From positions 7,006,001 through 7,070,000 of the forward strand of contig NZ_CP108484.1 of NCBI RefSeq assembly GCF_036226505.1: DNA of 64,000 nucleotides, read 5' to 3'. Within the stretch, counting starts at the first letter, position 1. Every line of letters starts with the position of its first letter. Source of the stretch: Kitasatospora sp. NBC_01246. Lineage in GTDB: Bacteria; Actinomycetota; Actinomycetes; Streptomycetales; Streptomycetaceae. Positions 9,130-18,716 of this stretch are shown one piece after another. The translations under genes and the position numbers were made by a program. Below the pieces are notes generated by a model that saw only the letters and a program-made list of their open reading frames with translations, made no database searches and was not told where the DNA came from.

Positions 9130-9235
9130 AACTCCTTCGACTTCGACTTCGACTTCGGCTGCGATGGGAACTGCGACTGCGACTGCGCCTGCGACCGCGA
9201 GGTCGGCCTCGCGGTCGGCCTCGATTCGGAGGACG
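9130..9235. repeat. Simple hexanucleotide repeat tract
   Basis: Between the thiolase stop and the SDR start lie tandem degenerate 6-mers: three copies of TTCGAC-type units (GAAGTC on the minus strand), then several TGCGAC-type units, then two GGTCGGCCTCGCG-like units. On the minus strand the GAAGTC run merges directly into the Shine-Dalgarno sequence GAAGGAG of the SDR gene. Confidence 0.7.
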
Positions 9236-9251
9236 GGACGGCGGCCGGCGC

Positions 9252-10439
<1,188 letters not shown>

Positions 10440-10483
10440 GTCGTCGGGCTCCTTATCCGGTGGGGTTGTCCGGTGAGTGGCGG

Positions 10484-11632
10484 TCAGAAGGCGTTGACGC
10501 CGGTGAGCGAACGCCCGATGAGCAGCTTGTGGATCTGGCTGGTGCCCTCGTAGAGGGTCATCACCCGCGCGTCGCGCAGGTACTTGCCGACCGGGTACTC
10601 GTCGATGAACCCGTAGCCGCCGAAGACCTGGAGCGCGTTGTTGGCGGCCCGGACGGCGGCCTCGCTCGCGTAGAGCTTGGCGACGGAGGACTCGGTGGCG
10701 AACGGCAGGCCGCGCTCGATGTGGTCGGCGACCTTCCAGGTGAGCAGCCGGGCGGCCTCGACGTCCACGGCGATGCCGGCGAGCAGCTCCTGGACCAGCT
10801 GGTGCGAAGCGATCGGCCGGCCGAACTGCTCGCGCTCGCCGGCGTAGTGGACGGCGGCCTCCAGGCAGGCCCGGGCGATGCCGACGCAGCCGGCCGCCAC
10901 CGACATCCGGCCCTTGGCCAGGGCGGCCATCGCCACCGTGAAGCCCTTGCCGAGCTCGCCCAGCCGGGCCCCGTCGGGGACGCGGACGGCGTCGAAGGCG
11001 AGTTCGGCGGTGGCCTGGCCGCGCAGGCCGAGCTTGCCGTGGATCTCGGTGCGGGTGAAGCCGGGCAGGTCGGTGGGGACGAGGAAGGCGGTGATGCCCC
11101 GGTGGCCCGGTCCGCCCGTGCGGGCGAAGACCAGCGCGACATCGGCCCACGTCCCGTTGGTGATGAACATCTTGGCGCCGCTGATCAGCCAGCCGTCGCC
11201 GTCCCGGACCGCCCGGGTGGTCAGGTTGGCGGCGTCCGAGCCGGTGCCGGGTTCGGTGAGGGCGAAGCAGCCGAGCGACTCGCCGGAGGTGAGCCGGGGC
11301 AGCCAGTGCCGCTTCTGCTCCTCGGTGCCGTAGCCGTTCACCGACTTGGCGACCAGGCCGAGCGAGACCGAGACGATGCCGCGCACGGCGGAGTCGCCCC
11401 GGCCCAGCTCCTCCAGGGCCAGGCAGTACGCGAGGTGGTCGCCGCCGCTGCCGCCGTACTCCTCGGGGATGGTGAGGCCGAGCAGGCCGATGCCGGCGAG
11501 CTTGCCGATCACCGCGCGGTCGACGGACTCGGCCCGGTCCCAGGCGGCCGCGTGCGGGACGATCTCGCGGTCGGTGAAGGCCGCCGCGAGGTCCCGGAGG
11601 GCGGCCTGCTCCTCGGTCAGCTCCAGATTCAT
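10484..11632 (-). CDS. Acyl-CoA dehydrogenase
   Basis: This 382-aa flavoprotein has the standard three-part layout: helical N-domain (LELTEEQAALRDLAAAF), beta-domain with FALTEPGTGSDAANL, and helical C-domain with the catalytic Glu in TLYEGTSQIHKLLIGR. It oxidises acyl-CoA to 2-enoyl-CoA with FAD and passes electrons to ETF. It is the first gene of the three-gene operon with thiolase and SDR and faces the TetR gene. No enoyl-CoA hydratase is present nearby, so that step must come from elsewhere in the genome. The ATG at 11632 has only a weak Shine-Dalgarno sequence. Confidence 0.93.
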   Translation of the reverse strand: MNLELTEEQAALRDLAAAFTDREIVPHAAAWDRAESVDRAVIGKLAGIGLLGLTIPEEYGGSGGDHLAYCLALEELGRGDSAVRGIVSVSLGLVAKSVNGYGTEEQKRHWLPRLTSGESLGCFALTEPGTGSDAANLTTRAVRDGDGWLISGAKMFITNGTWADVALVFARTGGPGHRGITAFLVPTDLPGFTRTEIHGKLGLRGQATAELAFDAVRVPDGARLGELGKGFTVAMAALAKGRMSVAAGCVGIARACLEAAVHYAGEREQFGRPIASHQLVQELLAGIAVDVEAARLLTWKVADHIERGLPFATESSVAKLYASEAAVRAANNALQVFGGYGFIDEYPVGKYLRDARVMTLYEGTSQIHKLLIGRSLTGVNAF

Positions 11633-11651
11633 CGCGCCACCTCGTCGGGCT

Positions 11652-11681
11652 CCGGTAAACTAGCGGTGCAAGTTTTACCGG
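11652..11681. promoter_or_regulatory. Operator-like inverted repeat between ACAD and tetR
   Basis: CCGGTAAACT (11652-11661) and AGTTTTACCGG (11671-11681) form an inverted repeat with one extra T in the right arm. It lies in the 133-bp region between the divergent acyl-CoA dehydrogenase and TetR genes, the usual place for a TetR operator that controls both promoters. Confidence 0.55.
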
Positions 11682-11765
11682 GACTGTAGCCCCGACCGGG
11701 CCGCGCTGGGAAGAGGCGCCTGCCAGAATCGGTCCTCACCCCACTCGACCGGAGGAACCGCGACG

Positions 11766-12473
11766 ATGGCCCGCCCGCGCACACCCCTGCTCAGCCGCGA
11801 GCTCATCGTCGCCACCGCGCTGCGGCTGATCGACGCCGAGGGGCTGGACGCCCTCTCCACCCGCCGCCTGGCCACCGAGCTGTCGGTCAGCGGGCCGTCG
11901 CTCTACAACCACGTCGCGACCAAGGACGAGCTGCTGGACGCGGTGGTGGACAGCGTGATGGGGGAGGTCGACCTGTCGATGTTCACCGCCGGCGCGCCGT
12001 GGCCGCGGGCGCTGCGCGACTGGGCCCGCTCCTACCGCGCCGCGCTGGCCGCGCACCCCAACATCGTGCCGGTGCTGGCCCAGGGCCCCGGCCGCCGCCC
12101 GAACGCGCTGCGGCTGGCCGACGCCGTCTTCGGCTGCCTGGTCGAGGCCGGCTGGCCGCGCGGGCAGGCCACCCGGATCGGCGCGCTGATGCGGTACTTC
12201 GTCACCGGCTCGGCGCTGGCCTCCTTCGCGGCGGGCTTCCCCGAGGACGCCGGGCTGTACGACGCCGCCGACTACCCGCACCTCGGCGAGGCCCACCGGC
12301 TGGCCGAACACCGGGGCGCGATCGACGAGGGCGCCTTCGAGACCGGTCTCGAAGCGCTGCTCGACGGGCTGCTGCTCCGGTACGAGCGGACGGTCGACGG
12401 GGCGGCGCCGCGGCCTCACCAGGGCTGGCGCGCCACGAAGGCGGGGCGCAGCGACGGGTCCACCGGGTCGTAG
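11766..12473 (+). CDS. TetR family transcriptional regulator
   Basis: This 235-aa protein starts at an ATG with GGAGGAA upstream. Residues about 10-55 hold the TetR helix-turn-helix (ALRLIDAEGLDALSTRRLA, then VSGPSLYNHVATKDELLDAV). The rest is the helical ligand-binding domain of the TetR_C type. It is transcribed divergently from the acyl-CoA dehydrogenase operon with an inverted repeat between them, so it most likely represses that operon in response to an acyl-CoA or related ligand; this is inference from layout. Its last 19 codons run into the 3' end of the convergent nitric oxide synthase gene (58 bp overlap), giving a Gly/Arg-rich tail not typical of the family. Confidence 0.9.
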   Translation: MARPRTPLLSRELIVATALRLIDAEGLDALSTRRLATELSVSGPSLYNHVATKDELLDAVVDSVMGEVDLSMFTAGAPWPRALRDWARSYRAALAAHPNIVPVLAQGPGRRPNALRLADAVFGCLVEAGWPRGQATRIGALMRYFVTGSALASFAAGFPEDAGLYDAADYPHLGEAHRLAEHRGAIDEGAFETGLEALLDGLLLRYERTVDGAAPRPHQGWRATKAGRSDGSTGS

Positions 12474-13855
12474 TAGCGGTGGTAGACCGGGGTCAGCCCG
12501 CCGGAGACCGGCGGCACGATCCAGCTCCAGTCGGCGGGGGTGGGCCGCCCGAGCCGCTTCTCCTGGGCGATGTGCTTCAGGAACCGCTCCGACTCGGTGT
12601 GGTGGTCGGCGATCGTCACCCCGGCCTCCTGGAACGAGTGCAGCACCGCGACGTTGAGCTCCACCAGCGCGCGGTCGCGCCAGAGCGTGCGGTCGCTGGA
12701 GGTGTCCAGGCCGAGCCGGTCGGCGACGGTCGCCAGCATGTCGTACCGGTCGGCGTCGGCGAGGTTGCGGGCGCCGATCTCGGTGCCCATGTACCAGCCG
12801 TTGAACGGGGCGGTGGGGTAGCGCACGCCGCCGATCTCCAGCGTCATGTCGCTGATCGCGGGCACCGTGTACCAGCGCAGGCCTAGCTCGGCGAACCACG
12901 GGTGGTCGGGGTGGCTGAGCTCGACCTCGGGGGTGGTGTCGTCCGGCAGTTCGTACCACTCGGGGCGGGCGCCGGGCCGCTCCTGCACCAGTAGCGGCAG
13001 GACCTCGAAGCGCTCCTCGCCGCACTTCCAGCCGAGGTCCCGGGCGCGGGCCGCCAGCCGCGCGCCCGCCGGGTCCCCGACGAAGCCGTGCCCGGTGGGC
13101 CGGCCGGCGTAGCGGACCAGCTGCTGGTTGAGGATGCGGGCGGCCGGGCGGCCGGGCCGGTCGGGGGCGAACACCGAGATCACCGGGCGGATCCGGCCGC
13201 CGTTGGAGGCCACCCGCAGGTGCTCGAAGCACTCGGTGGCGATGTCGTCGGCCGAGGCCAGGTGCCGCAGGTCGCGCACCACCAGGCTGCGCCAGTACAG
13301 CCGGCCGATGCAGCGGGCCGCGTTGCGCCAGGCGAGCCGGGCGCCGTAGGCGAGTTCGGCAGGGGTGTGCTGGTAGGTGCCGGTGCGGTCGATCTCGTCC
13401 AGGACCGCCAGCACCCGCCCGGTCGGGTCGCCGGTGCCGGGCTGCTCGCGGTGGAACTGGCGGACGAAGTCGGCGGCCGCGTCGGGGTCGGTGAAGGGCT
13501 CGCTGAACGGCTCGGCCACGGGTCCGGTGAACGCCTCGCCGAACGGCTCTGCGAGCGGATCGGTGCGGAGACCGGCGAACGGATCGGTGCCGGTGGGGCG
13601 GTCGGCCACGGTGGGCCGCCCCGGGGTGGTCCGCCCGGCCTCGGCGCGCCCCGGGTCGACGAGGTACCGGACGCCGGTGCCGTGCACGGTGGTGGGCAGG
13701 GGTTCGGGCCCGTGCGGCGAGTCGGCGGCCGGGTGGGCGTGGGCGAACGGGCAGCCGCCACTCGGGGCCGGCACCGCGGCCGGCGTCGGAGCCGGTGCGG
13801 GGCGACGGGACGGGCGGGTGCTGCGGGTGCGAAGCCGGTTGAAGATCAAGGACAC
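12416..13855 (-). CDS. nos: Nitric oxide synthase oxygenase domain protein
   Basis: The protein has the bacterial NOS heme domain: the proximal Cys in WRNAARCIGRLYW, the substrate region FNGWYMGTEIGARNL, then DHHTESERFLKH and the C-terminal SWIVPPVSGGLTPVYH. NOS oxidises L-arginine to citrulline and NO using heme and tetrahydrofolate/biopterin; bacterial forms borrow a reductase. I chose the GTG at 13855 (AGGAGG 3 nt upstream, rather close), giving 479 aa; a GTG at 13927 lies inside the terminator stem of the upstream gene and is unlikely. Compared with the usual 360-400 aa there is a long N-terminal extension of about 125 residues with SGGCPFAHAHP and imperfect repeats of AEPF/EPFT type. It stands alone; no thaxtomin-type genes are nearby. 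Confidence 0.88.
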   Translation of the reverse strand: MSLIFNRLRTRSTRPSRRPAPAPTPAAVPAPSGGCPFAHAHPAADSPHGPEPLPTTVHGTGVRYLVDPGRAEAGRTTPGRPTVADRPTGTDPFAGLRTDPLAEPFGEAFTGPVAEPFSEPFTDPDAAADFVRQFHREQPGTGDPTGRVLAVLDEIDRTGTYQHTPAELAYGARLAWRNAARCIGRLYWRSLVVRDLRHLASADDIATECFEHLRVASNGGRIRPVISVFAPDRPGRPAARILNQQLVRYAGRPTGHGFVGDPAGARLAARARDLGWKCGEERFEVLPLLVQERPGARPEWYELPDDTTPEVELSHPDHPWFAELGLRWYTVPAISDMTLEIGGVRYPTAPFNGWYMGTEIGARNLADADRYDMLATVADRLGLDTSSDRTLWRDRALVELNVAVLHSFQEAGVTIADHHTESERFLKHIAQEKRLGRPTPADWSWIVPPVSGGLTPVYHRYYDPVDPSLRPAFVARQPW

Positions 13856-13916
13856 ATCCCTCCTGCCGAACAGGAGTACCGGAGGTAGGCGCCCCGCCGC
13901 AGAGAGTGAACGATTC

Positions 13917-13957
13917 GGCCCCCGCACCCGCGCCGAGGGCGCTAGGGTGCGGGGGCC
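13917..13957 (-). terminator. Terminator of the MFS transporter gene
   Basis: A perfect 13-bp inverted repeat (GGCCCCCGCACCC at 13917-13929, complement at 13945-13957) lies 18 nt past the transporter stop codon on the minus strand. It separates this gene from the NOS gene. Confidence 0.75.
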
Positions 13958-13975
13958 GAAGGTCCGACAGTCGGA

Positions 13976-15406
13976 TCAGCCCATGTCCTCCAGGCGGACG
14001 CCCTTGGTCTCCTTCATGTACTTCGCCACGAAGACCAGCGACAGGGCCGCGAAGCCCGCGTAGACCAGGTAGGTCGCCGACAGGTTCCAGCGCGAGAGCG
14101 AGGGGAACGACACGGTGATCGCCCAGTTGGCGATCCACTGCGCCGAGGCGGCGACGGAGAGCGCGGCGGCCCGGATCCGGTTGGGGAACATCTCGCCGAG
14201 CATCACCCAGACCACCACGCCCCAGGACATCGCGAAGAAGAGCACGAAGGCGTTGGCGGAGATCAGCGCGACGGTGCCCTGGAGGTCGGGCAGGGCGACG
14301 TCGTCGCCGGTGCCGGTGGCCGAGGAGAACGCCCAGCCGCAGGCGGCCAGCGCGACGGCCATCCCGGCCGAGCCGATCAGGGCCAGCGGCTTGCGGCCGA
14401 TCCGGTCCACCAGCAGGATCGCGACCACGGTGCCGAGGATGTTGATGACCGAGCCGATGAAGCTGATCAGCAGCGAGTTGCTCTGGTCGATGCCGACGGA
14501 CTGCCAGAGGATCGACGAGTAGTAGAAGATCACGTTGATGCCGACCAGCTGCTGGAAGACCGAGAGGCCGATGCCGACCCAGACGATCGGCAGCAGGCCG
14601 AACCGGCCGCCGAGCAGGTCGCCGAAGCGCGGCCGGTGGTCGGAGGCGATCAGGCCCTGGATCTCGGCGATCCGCGCGTCGGTGTCGGAGCCCTCGCCCT
14701 CGACCTCGGTGAGCACCGTGCGCGCCTCGTCCAGCCGGCCGGCCGAGATCAGGTAGCGCGGGGACTCGGGGATCATCGAGGCGAGCACGAAGTAGACGGC
14801 GGCCGGCACGACGCAGATGCCGAGCATCCACTGCCAGGCCTCCAGACCGAGGAGCCGGCCGCGGGTGTCGCCGCCGGCGGCGTCCGCCAGGACCCAGTTG
14901 ACCAGCTGCGAGATCGCGATGCCGAGGACGATCGCGGCCTGCTGGAAGGAGGCCAGCCGGCCCCGGTAGCGGGTCGGCGCGACCTCGGCGATGTAGGTCG
15001 GGGCGATCACCGAGGCGATGCCGATGGCCGCGCCGCCGAGGACCCGCCAGCCGGCGAGGTCCCAGGCGGCGAACGGCAGCATCGAGCCGACCGCGCTCAC
15101 CGCGAAGAGCAGCGCGCCCGCCTTCATCACCTTGATCCGGCCGTACCGGTCGGCGAAGCGGCCGGCCAGCGCGGCGCCCACCGCCGAGCCCAGCAGCGCG
15201 GACGAGACGATCAGACCGGTGACGCCGTCCCCGACGCCGAACTTCTCCTGGATGCCGGAGACGGCGCCGTTGATCACGGAGCTGTCGTAGCCGAACAGGA
15301 ACCCGCCGAGGGCCGCGGCGGCGGTGATGAACACGACGAAGCCGAGGCGGTCGGAGGATCGAACCTCCGCCGCCACGGGCTCCGAGGGCTGCTGGGTGAC
15401 GCTCAC
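13976..15406 (-). CDS. MFS sugar porter family transporter
   Basis: This 476-aa membrane protein has about 12 hydrophobic helices and sugar-porter signatures: GGFLFGYDSSVINGA in helix 1, RFADRYGRIK in the first cytosolic loop, PESPRYL before the central loop, LQQLVGI-type FQQLVGINVIFYYS in helix 7 and DRIGRKPLA. It probably imports a hexose, pentose or inositol by proton symport; the substrate cannot be read from sequence. The GTG start at 15406 has CAGGAG 8 nt upstream. It has its own terminator and follows the egt operon on the same strand after 118 bp. Confidence 0.92.
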   Translation of the reverse strand: MSVTQQPSEPVAAEVRSSDRLGFVVFITAAAALGGFLFGYDSSVINGAVSGIQEKFGVGDGVTGLIVSSALLGSAVGAALAGRFADRYGRIKVMKAGALLFAVSAVGSMLPFAAWDLAGWRVLGGAAIGIASVIAPTYIAEVAPTRYRGRLASFQQAAIVLGIAISQLVNWVLADAAGGDTRGRLLGLEAWQWMLGICVVPAAVYFVLASMIPESPRYLISAGRLDEARTVLTEVEGEGSDTDARIAEIQGLIASDHRPRFGDLLGGRFGLLPIVWVGIGLSVFQQLVGINVIFYYSSILWQSVGIDQSNSLLISFIGSVINILGTVVAILLVDRIGRKPLALIGSAGMAVALAACGWAFSSATGTGDDVALPDLQGTVALISANAFVLFFAMSWGVVVWVMLGEMFPNRIRAAALSVAASAQWIANWAITVSFPSLSRWNLSATYLVYAGFAALSLVFVAKYMKETKGVRLEDMG

Positions 15407-15524
15407 GATCTTGACTCCTGATACTCAACGCTGAGCTTGGTAGCCGCGATCGTAACCCGTCAATGTTCAAGTGTTGTACGTGGGATGCCCGACAAGTCCC
15501 CTTGCCTATTAGTAAAGTGAACTG

Positions 15525-16508
15525 TCAAACCTGTTCGGCCACCGGCGAGGCCAGGGACAGCCCGAACCGGCCCTCCTCGTCCGTCCACCAGTGGCTCAGC
15601 CGCAGGCCGGCCGCCGCCAGCTCCTCGGCCACCCGCTCCCGGCGGAACTTGGCCGACACCTCGGTGCGCAGCTCCTCGCCCTTCTCGAAGTGGATCGGCA
15701 GGTCCAGCGCGGGGATCTTCACGGTCTGCTCCTGCAGCGAGCGCAGCCGCATCTCGATCCACTCCCGCTCCCGGTCCCAGAGCGCCACGTGCTCGAACGC
15801 GGTCGGGTCGAAGTCGGCGGACAGCTCCCGGTTCAGCACGTTGAGCACGTTCCGGTTGAACTCCGCCGTCACCCCCGCCGCGTCGTCGTAGGCGGCCACC
15901 AGCACCTGCGGGTCCTTGACCAGGTCGGTGCCGAGCAGCAGGAAGTCACCGGGGTCGAGCGCGGCCCGCAGCCGGCGCAGGAAGACCGCCCGCTCGGCGG
16001 GGAGCAGGTTGCCGAGGGTGCCGCCGAGGAAGGCGACCAGGCGCGGCCCGCCCTCCGGCGGCAGGCCGAGCCGGGCGGTGAAGTCGGCGAGCACCGCGTG
16101 CACGGACAGGCCGGGGAAGTCCAGGGCCAGCGCCTCGCCCGCACCGGTCAGGGCGCTCTCGCTGACGTCCACCGGGACGTAGCTGTCCAGCGTGCCGAGG
16201 TCGCGCAGCGCGTTCAGCAGCAGCCTGGTCTTCTCCGAGGAGCCCGAGCCCAGCTCCACCAGCGTGCGGGCCCGGGTGGCGGCGGCGATCTCGCCGGCCC
16301 GGTCGGTGAGGATGGCCCGTTCGGCGCGGGTCGGGTAGTACTCGGGCAGCCTGGTGATCTCCTCGAACAGCTCGCTGCCCCGGGCGTCGTAGAACCACTT
16401 CGGCGGCAGCCATTTGGGATCGGCGGTCAGCCCCTCGCGCACGTCGTGCCGCAGCGCGGTGCTGAAGTGGTCGGCGGGCAGCAGTCGGGTGAGATCAAAG
16501 ATGCTCAT
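15525..16508 (-). CDS. egtD: EgtD, L-histidine N-alpha-methyltransferase
   Basis: This 327-aa enzyme is at the usual EgtD length. It has the DUF2260-type SAM methyltransferase pattern: KWFYDARGSELFEEITRLPEYYPTR is the family hallmark (described here in parts: residues FYDARGSELF and LPEYYPTRAE), then LVELGSGSSEKT as the SAM-binding motif I and FLGGTLGNL. It trimethylates histidine to hercynine, the first ergothioneine step. It is the last gene of egtABCD, 52 nt after egtC. No clear terminator follows; about 118 bp separate it from the transporter gene. Confidence 0.95.
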   Translation of the reverse strand: MSIFDLTRLLPADHFSTALRHDVREGLTADPKWLPPKWFYDARGSELFEEITRLPEYYPTRAERAILTDRAGEIAAATRARTLVELGSGSSEKTRLLLNALRDLGTLDSYVPVDVSESALTGAGEALALDFPGLSVHAVLADFTARLGLPPEGGPRLVAFLGGTLGNLLPAERAVFLRRLRAALDPGDFLLLGTDLVKDPQVLVAAYDDAAGVTAEFNRNVLNVLNRELSADFDPTAFEHVALWDREREWIEMRLRSLQEQTVKIPALDLPIHFEKGEELRTEVSAKFRRERVAEELAAAGLRLSHWWTDEEGRFGLSLASPVAEQV

Positions 16509-16560
16509 GACAGATGGATCCTCTGTTCAAAAAGTGAAGGTGAGAGGAGCGAGGGAGATT

Positions 16561-17298
16561 TCAGAGCGGGCGGACCACGACGCCGTCCGGGCCGGCCAGC
16601 AGCAGCGAGCGGTCCGGGACGACGGTCCAGTCCGGGTGGTCGTCGTAGGGCTCGGAGGCCACCAGGACGCCCGCACCCGGCAGGCTCCGGTGGTGCAGCG
16701 TGTCGCCCCAGGCAGTGGCGGCGATCGCCCGGCCGTCGGTCAGCAGCAGGTTGAGCCGGCCGGTGGTGTGCGCGGTCACGTCCGCGACGGCGCCGGCCAG
16801 GGCCTCGCCGAGGCCCGCGCCCGCGCGCAGCCGGTGCAGCGCGAGGCCCCAGAGCAGCGCCGAGTCCGTCCGGGCCGGCAGCTCCAGCAGCTCGGCCGGG
16901 GAGAGCCGCCCGGCCGGCGCGTCCAGCTTGTCCGGCCAGCCGGCCACCGCGCCGTTGTGGCTGAACAGCCAGGGCCCGGCGGCGAACGGCGCGGCCGCGT
17001 CCTCGCCCGCCGCGCAGCCCTCGGTGGCCGAGCGGACGGCCGCCACCAGCGCCCGGGTGCGGATCACCCGGGCGAGGTCGGCGAAGGAGGCGTCCGCCCA
17101 GATCGGCCCCGCCCGCCGGTAGCGGGCCGGGGTCGGGTCGCCGTCCGCGTACCAGCCGAGGCCGAAGCCGTCGGCGTTGACCGTGCCGTACTGCTGCGCC
17201 CGGGGGGCCCAGGACTGCCGGTAGAGCCCGAACGGCGGCTCCACCAGCAGCTCCCCGGGCGTCACCGGTGCGCCGAGGTAGGCGAGGTGGCGGCACAT
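16561..17298 (-). CDS. egtC: EgtC, ergothioneine gamma-glutamyl amidohydrolase
   Basis: The 245-aa protein starts MCRHLAYLG, so Cys2 becomes the N-terminal nucleophile of a class II glutamine amidotransferase fold. NADGFGLGWY and FSHNGAVAGW are the conserved glutamine-binding segments. EgtC removes the gamma-glutamyl group from gamma-glutamyl-hercynylcysteine sulfoxide. Its start overlaps the egtB stop as TGATG, so the two are translationally coupled. Confidence 0.95.
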   Translation of the reverse strand: MCRHLAYLGAPVTPGELLVEPPFGLYRQSWAPRAQQYGTVNADGFGLGWYADGDPTPARYRRAGPIWADASFADLARVIRTRALVAAVRSATEGCAAGEDAAAPFAAGPWLFSHNGAVAGWPDKLDAPAGRLSPAELLELPARTDSALLWGLALHRLRAGAGLGEALAGAVADVTAHTTGRLNLLLTDGRAIAATAWGDTLHHRSLPGAGVLVASEPYDDHPDWTVVPDRSLLLAGPDGVVVRPL

Positions 17299-18716
17299 CA
17301 GCCGGCCGCCACGTCGGCCGCGGTGCGGAACCCGGCGAAGATCTGCCGCCGGACCGGGTAGTCCCAGTTGCGGAACGTGCCGCGGCAGGCCACCGGCGCG
17401 ACCGCGAAGCAGCCGCCGCGCAGCACCTTGTACTCGGGCCCGAAGAAGACCTCCGAGTACTCCCGGTAGGGCCAGGCCCGGAAGCCGGGGTAGGGGTGGA
17501 GGTCACTGGCCGTCCACTCCCACACGTCGCCCATCAACTGCCGTACGCCGTAGGGGGACTCGCCGGCCGGGTAGCTGCCGGCCGGGGCCGGGCGCAGATG
17601 GCGCTGGCCGAGGTTGGCGTGCTCCGGGGCGGGCGGGCCGTCGCCCCACGGGTAGCGGCGGGAGCGGTCGGTGGCCGGGTCGTGCCGGGCGGCCTTCTCC
17701 CACTCCGCCTCGGTCGGCAGCCGCCGCCCCGCCCAGCGGGCGTAGGCGTCCGCCTCGTACCAGCTGACGTGCAGCACCGGCTCGTCCTCGGGGACGGGCT
17801 CGACCGTGCCGAAACGGCGGCGCAGCCACTGGGCGCCCTCGCGGTGCCAGAACAGCGGGGCGGTCAGCCCGGCCCGCTGCCGGTGCTCCCAGCCCTCGGC
17901 CGTCCACCAGCGCGGGTCGTCGTAGCCGCCGTCGGCGATGAACCGCAGATAGGCGCCGTTGGTGACCGGCGTGGTGTCCAGCCGGAAGGCCGGCAGGTCG
18001 ATCCGGTGCGCCGGGCGCTCGTTGTCCAGCGCCCACGGCTCGGTGTCCGTCCCCATGGTGAACGGGCCCGCGGGGACGAGCACGTCGGCGGGCAGCGCCG
18101 CCGCGTCCGCCGGTGCGGGCGGCGGCGGGGGAGCGGCCAGCGCGGGCTCGCCGCGGCGCAGCTGGTGGGTGACGAGCATGGTCTCGTCGTGCTGCTGCTC
18201 GTGCTGGGCGATCATGCCGAAGGCGAAGCCGGCGTCGAGCAGCGGAGCGCCCTCCAGCGGGCTGGCCTCCAGCAGGTCGAACACCCGGCCGCGGACTTCG
18301 TGCGCGTAGGCGCGCGCCTCGGCCGGCGGCAGCAGCGGCAGGCTGGGGCGTTCGGCGCGCGGGTGCTCGAAGGCGTCGTAGAGCGGGTCGATCTCGGGGC
18401 GCATCGGCTCCCGGCCGCCGATGTTGCGCAGCAGCCAGAGCTCCTCCTGGTTGCCGATGTGCGCGAGGTCCCAGACCAGCGGGGACATCAGCGGGGAGTG
18501 CTGGGCGGTGAGGTCGTGGTCCTCGACGCAGTCGGTCAGCGCGGCGGTGCGGGTCCGGGCGGCCAGCAGCTCGGTGGCGATCGCCTCGCGCAGGGCCGCC
18601 GGGGGCAGGCCCTCGGGGGACGGGCCGGCGGGCGGGGCGGGGGAGGCCGCGGGCGGAGACCCGGGGCCGGTCGCCCCGGCGGTGCGGGAGCCGGTCGGGC
18701 GGGCGTCGTCGATCAT
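17298..18716 (-). CDS. egtB: EgtB, hercynylcysteine sulfoxide synthase
   Basis: The 472-aa protein has an N-terminal DinB_2 domain with the non-heme iron site (HIGNQEELWLL and the H-x3-H-x-E motif in QHEQQHDETM) and a C-terminal formylglycine-generating/sulfatase-modifying domain (VPAGPFTMGTD, RLPTEAEWEKAAR, VWEWTASDLHPYPGF, VLRGGCF). It joins hercynine and gamma-glutamylcysteine with O2 to form the sulfoxide. ATG 18716 follows GGAGGAGG and overlaps the egtA stop as ATGA; its own stop overlaps egtC. The first 35 residues are Pro/Ala-rich and probably disordered. Confidence 0.95.
   Translation of the reverse strand: MIDDARPTGSRTAGATGPGSPPAASPAPPAGPSPEGLPPAALREAIATELLAARTRTAALTDCVEDHDLTAQHSPLMSPLVWDLAHIGNQEELWLLRNIGGREPMRPEIDPLYDAFEHPRAERPSLPLLPPAEARAYAHEVRGRVFDLLEASPLEGAPLLDAGFAFGMIAQHEQQHDETMLVTHQLRRGEPALAAPPPPPAPADAAALPADVLVPAGPFTMGTDTEPWALDNERPAHRIDLPAFRLDTTPVTNGAYLRFIADGGYDDPRWWTAEGWEHRQRAGLTAPLFWHREGAQWLRRRFGTVEPVPEDEPVLHVSWYEADAYARWAGRRLPTEAEWEKAARHDPATDRSRRYPWGDGPPAPEHANLGQRHLRPAPAGSYPAGESPYGVRQLMGDVWEWTASDLHPYPGFRAWPYREYSEVFFGPEYKVLRGGCFAVAPVACRGTFRNWDYPVRRQIFAGFRTAADVAAG

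Noticed and set aside
9130..9235. Possible CRISPR-like repeats
   Set aside because: Units are 6 bp, contiguous and degenerate with no spacers; this is a simple-sequence tract.
13845..13957. An upstream NOS start at GTG 13927
   Set aside because: It lies within the stem of the transporter terminator and lacks a ribosome binding site; GTG 13855 follows AGGAGG.
11736..15470. A 1244-codon minus-strand frame spanning NOS and the transporter
   Set aside because: It crosses two recognisable genes and a terminator in another frame and has an Arg/Pro-rich composition typical of wrong-frame reading in high-GC DNA.
15407..15524. A small RNA gene or terminator after egtD
   Set aside because: Only an AT-richer stretch with single hexamers is seen; no stable hairpin or conserved structure could be supported.
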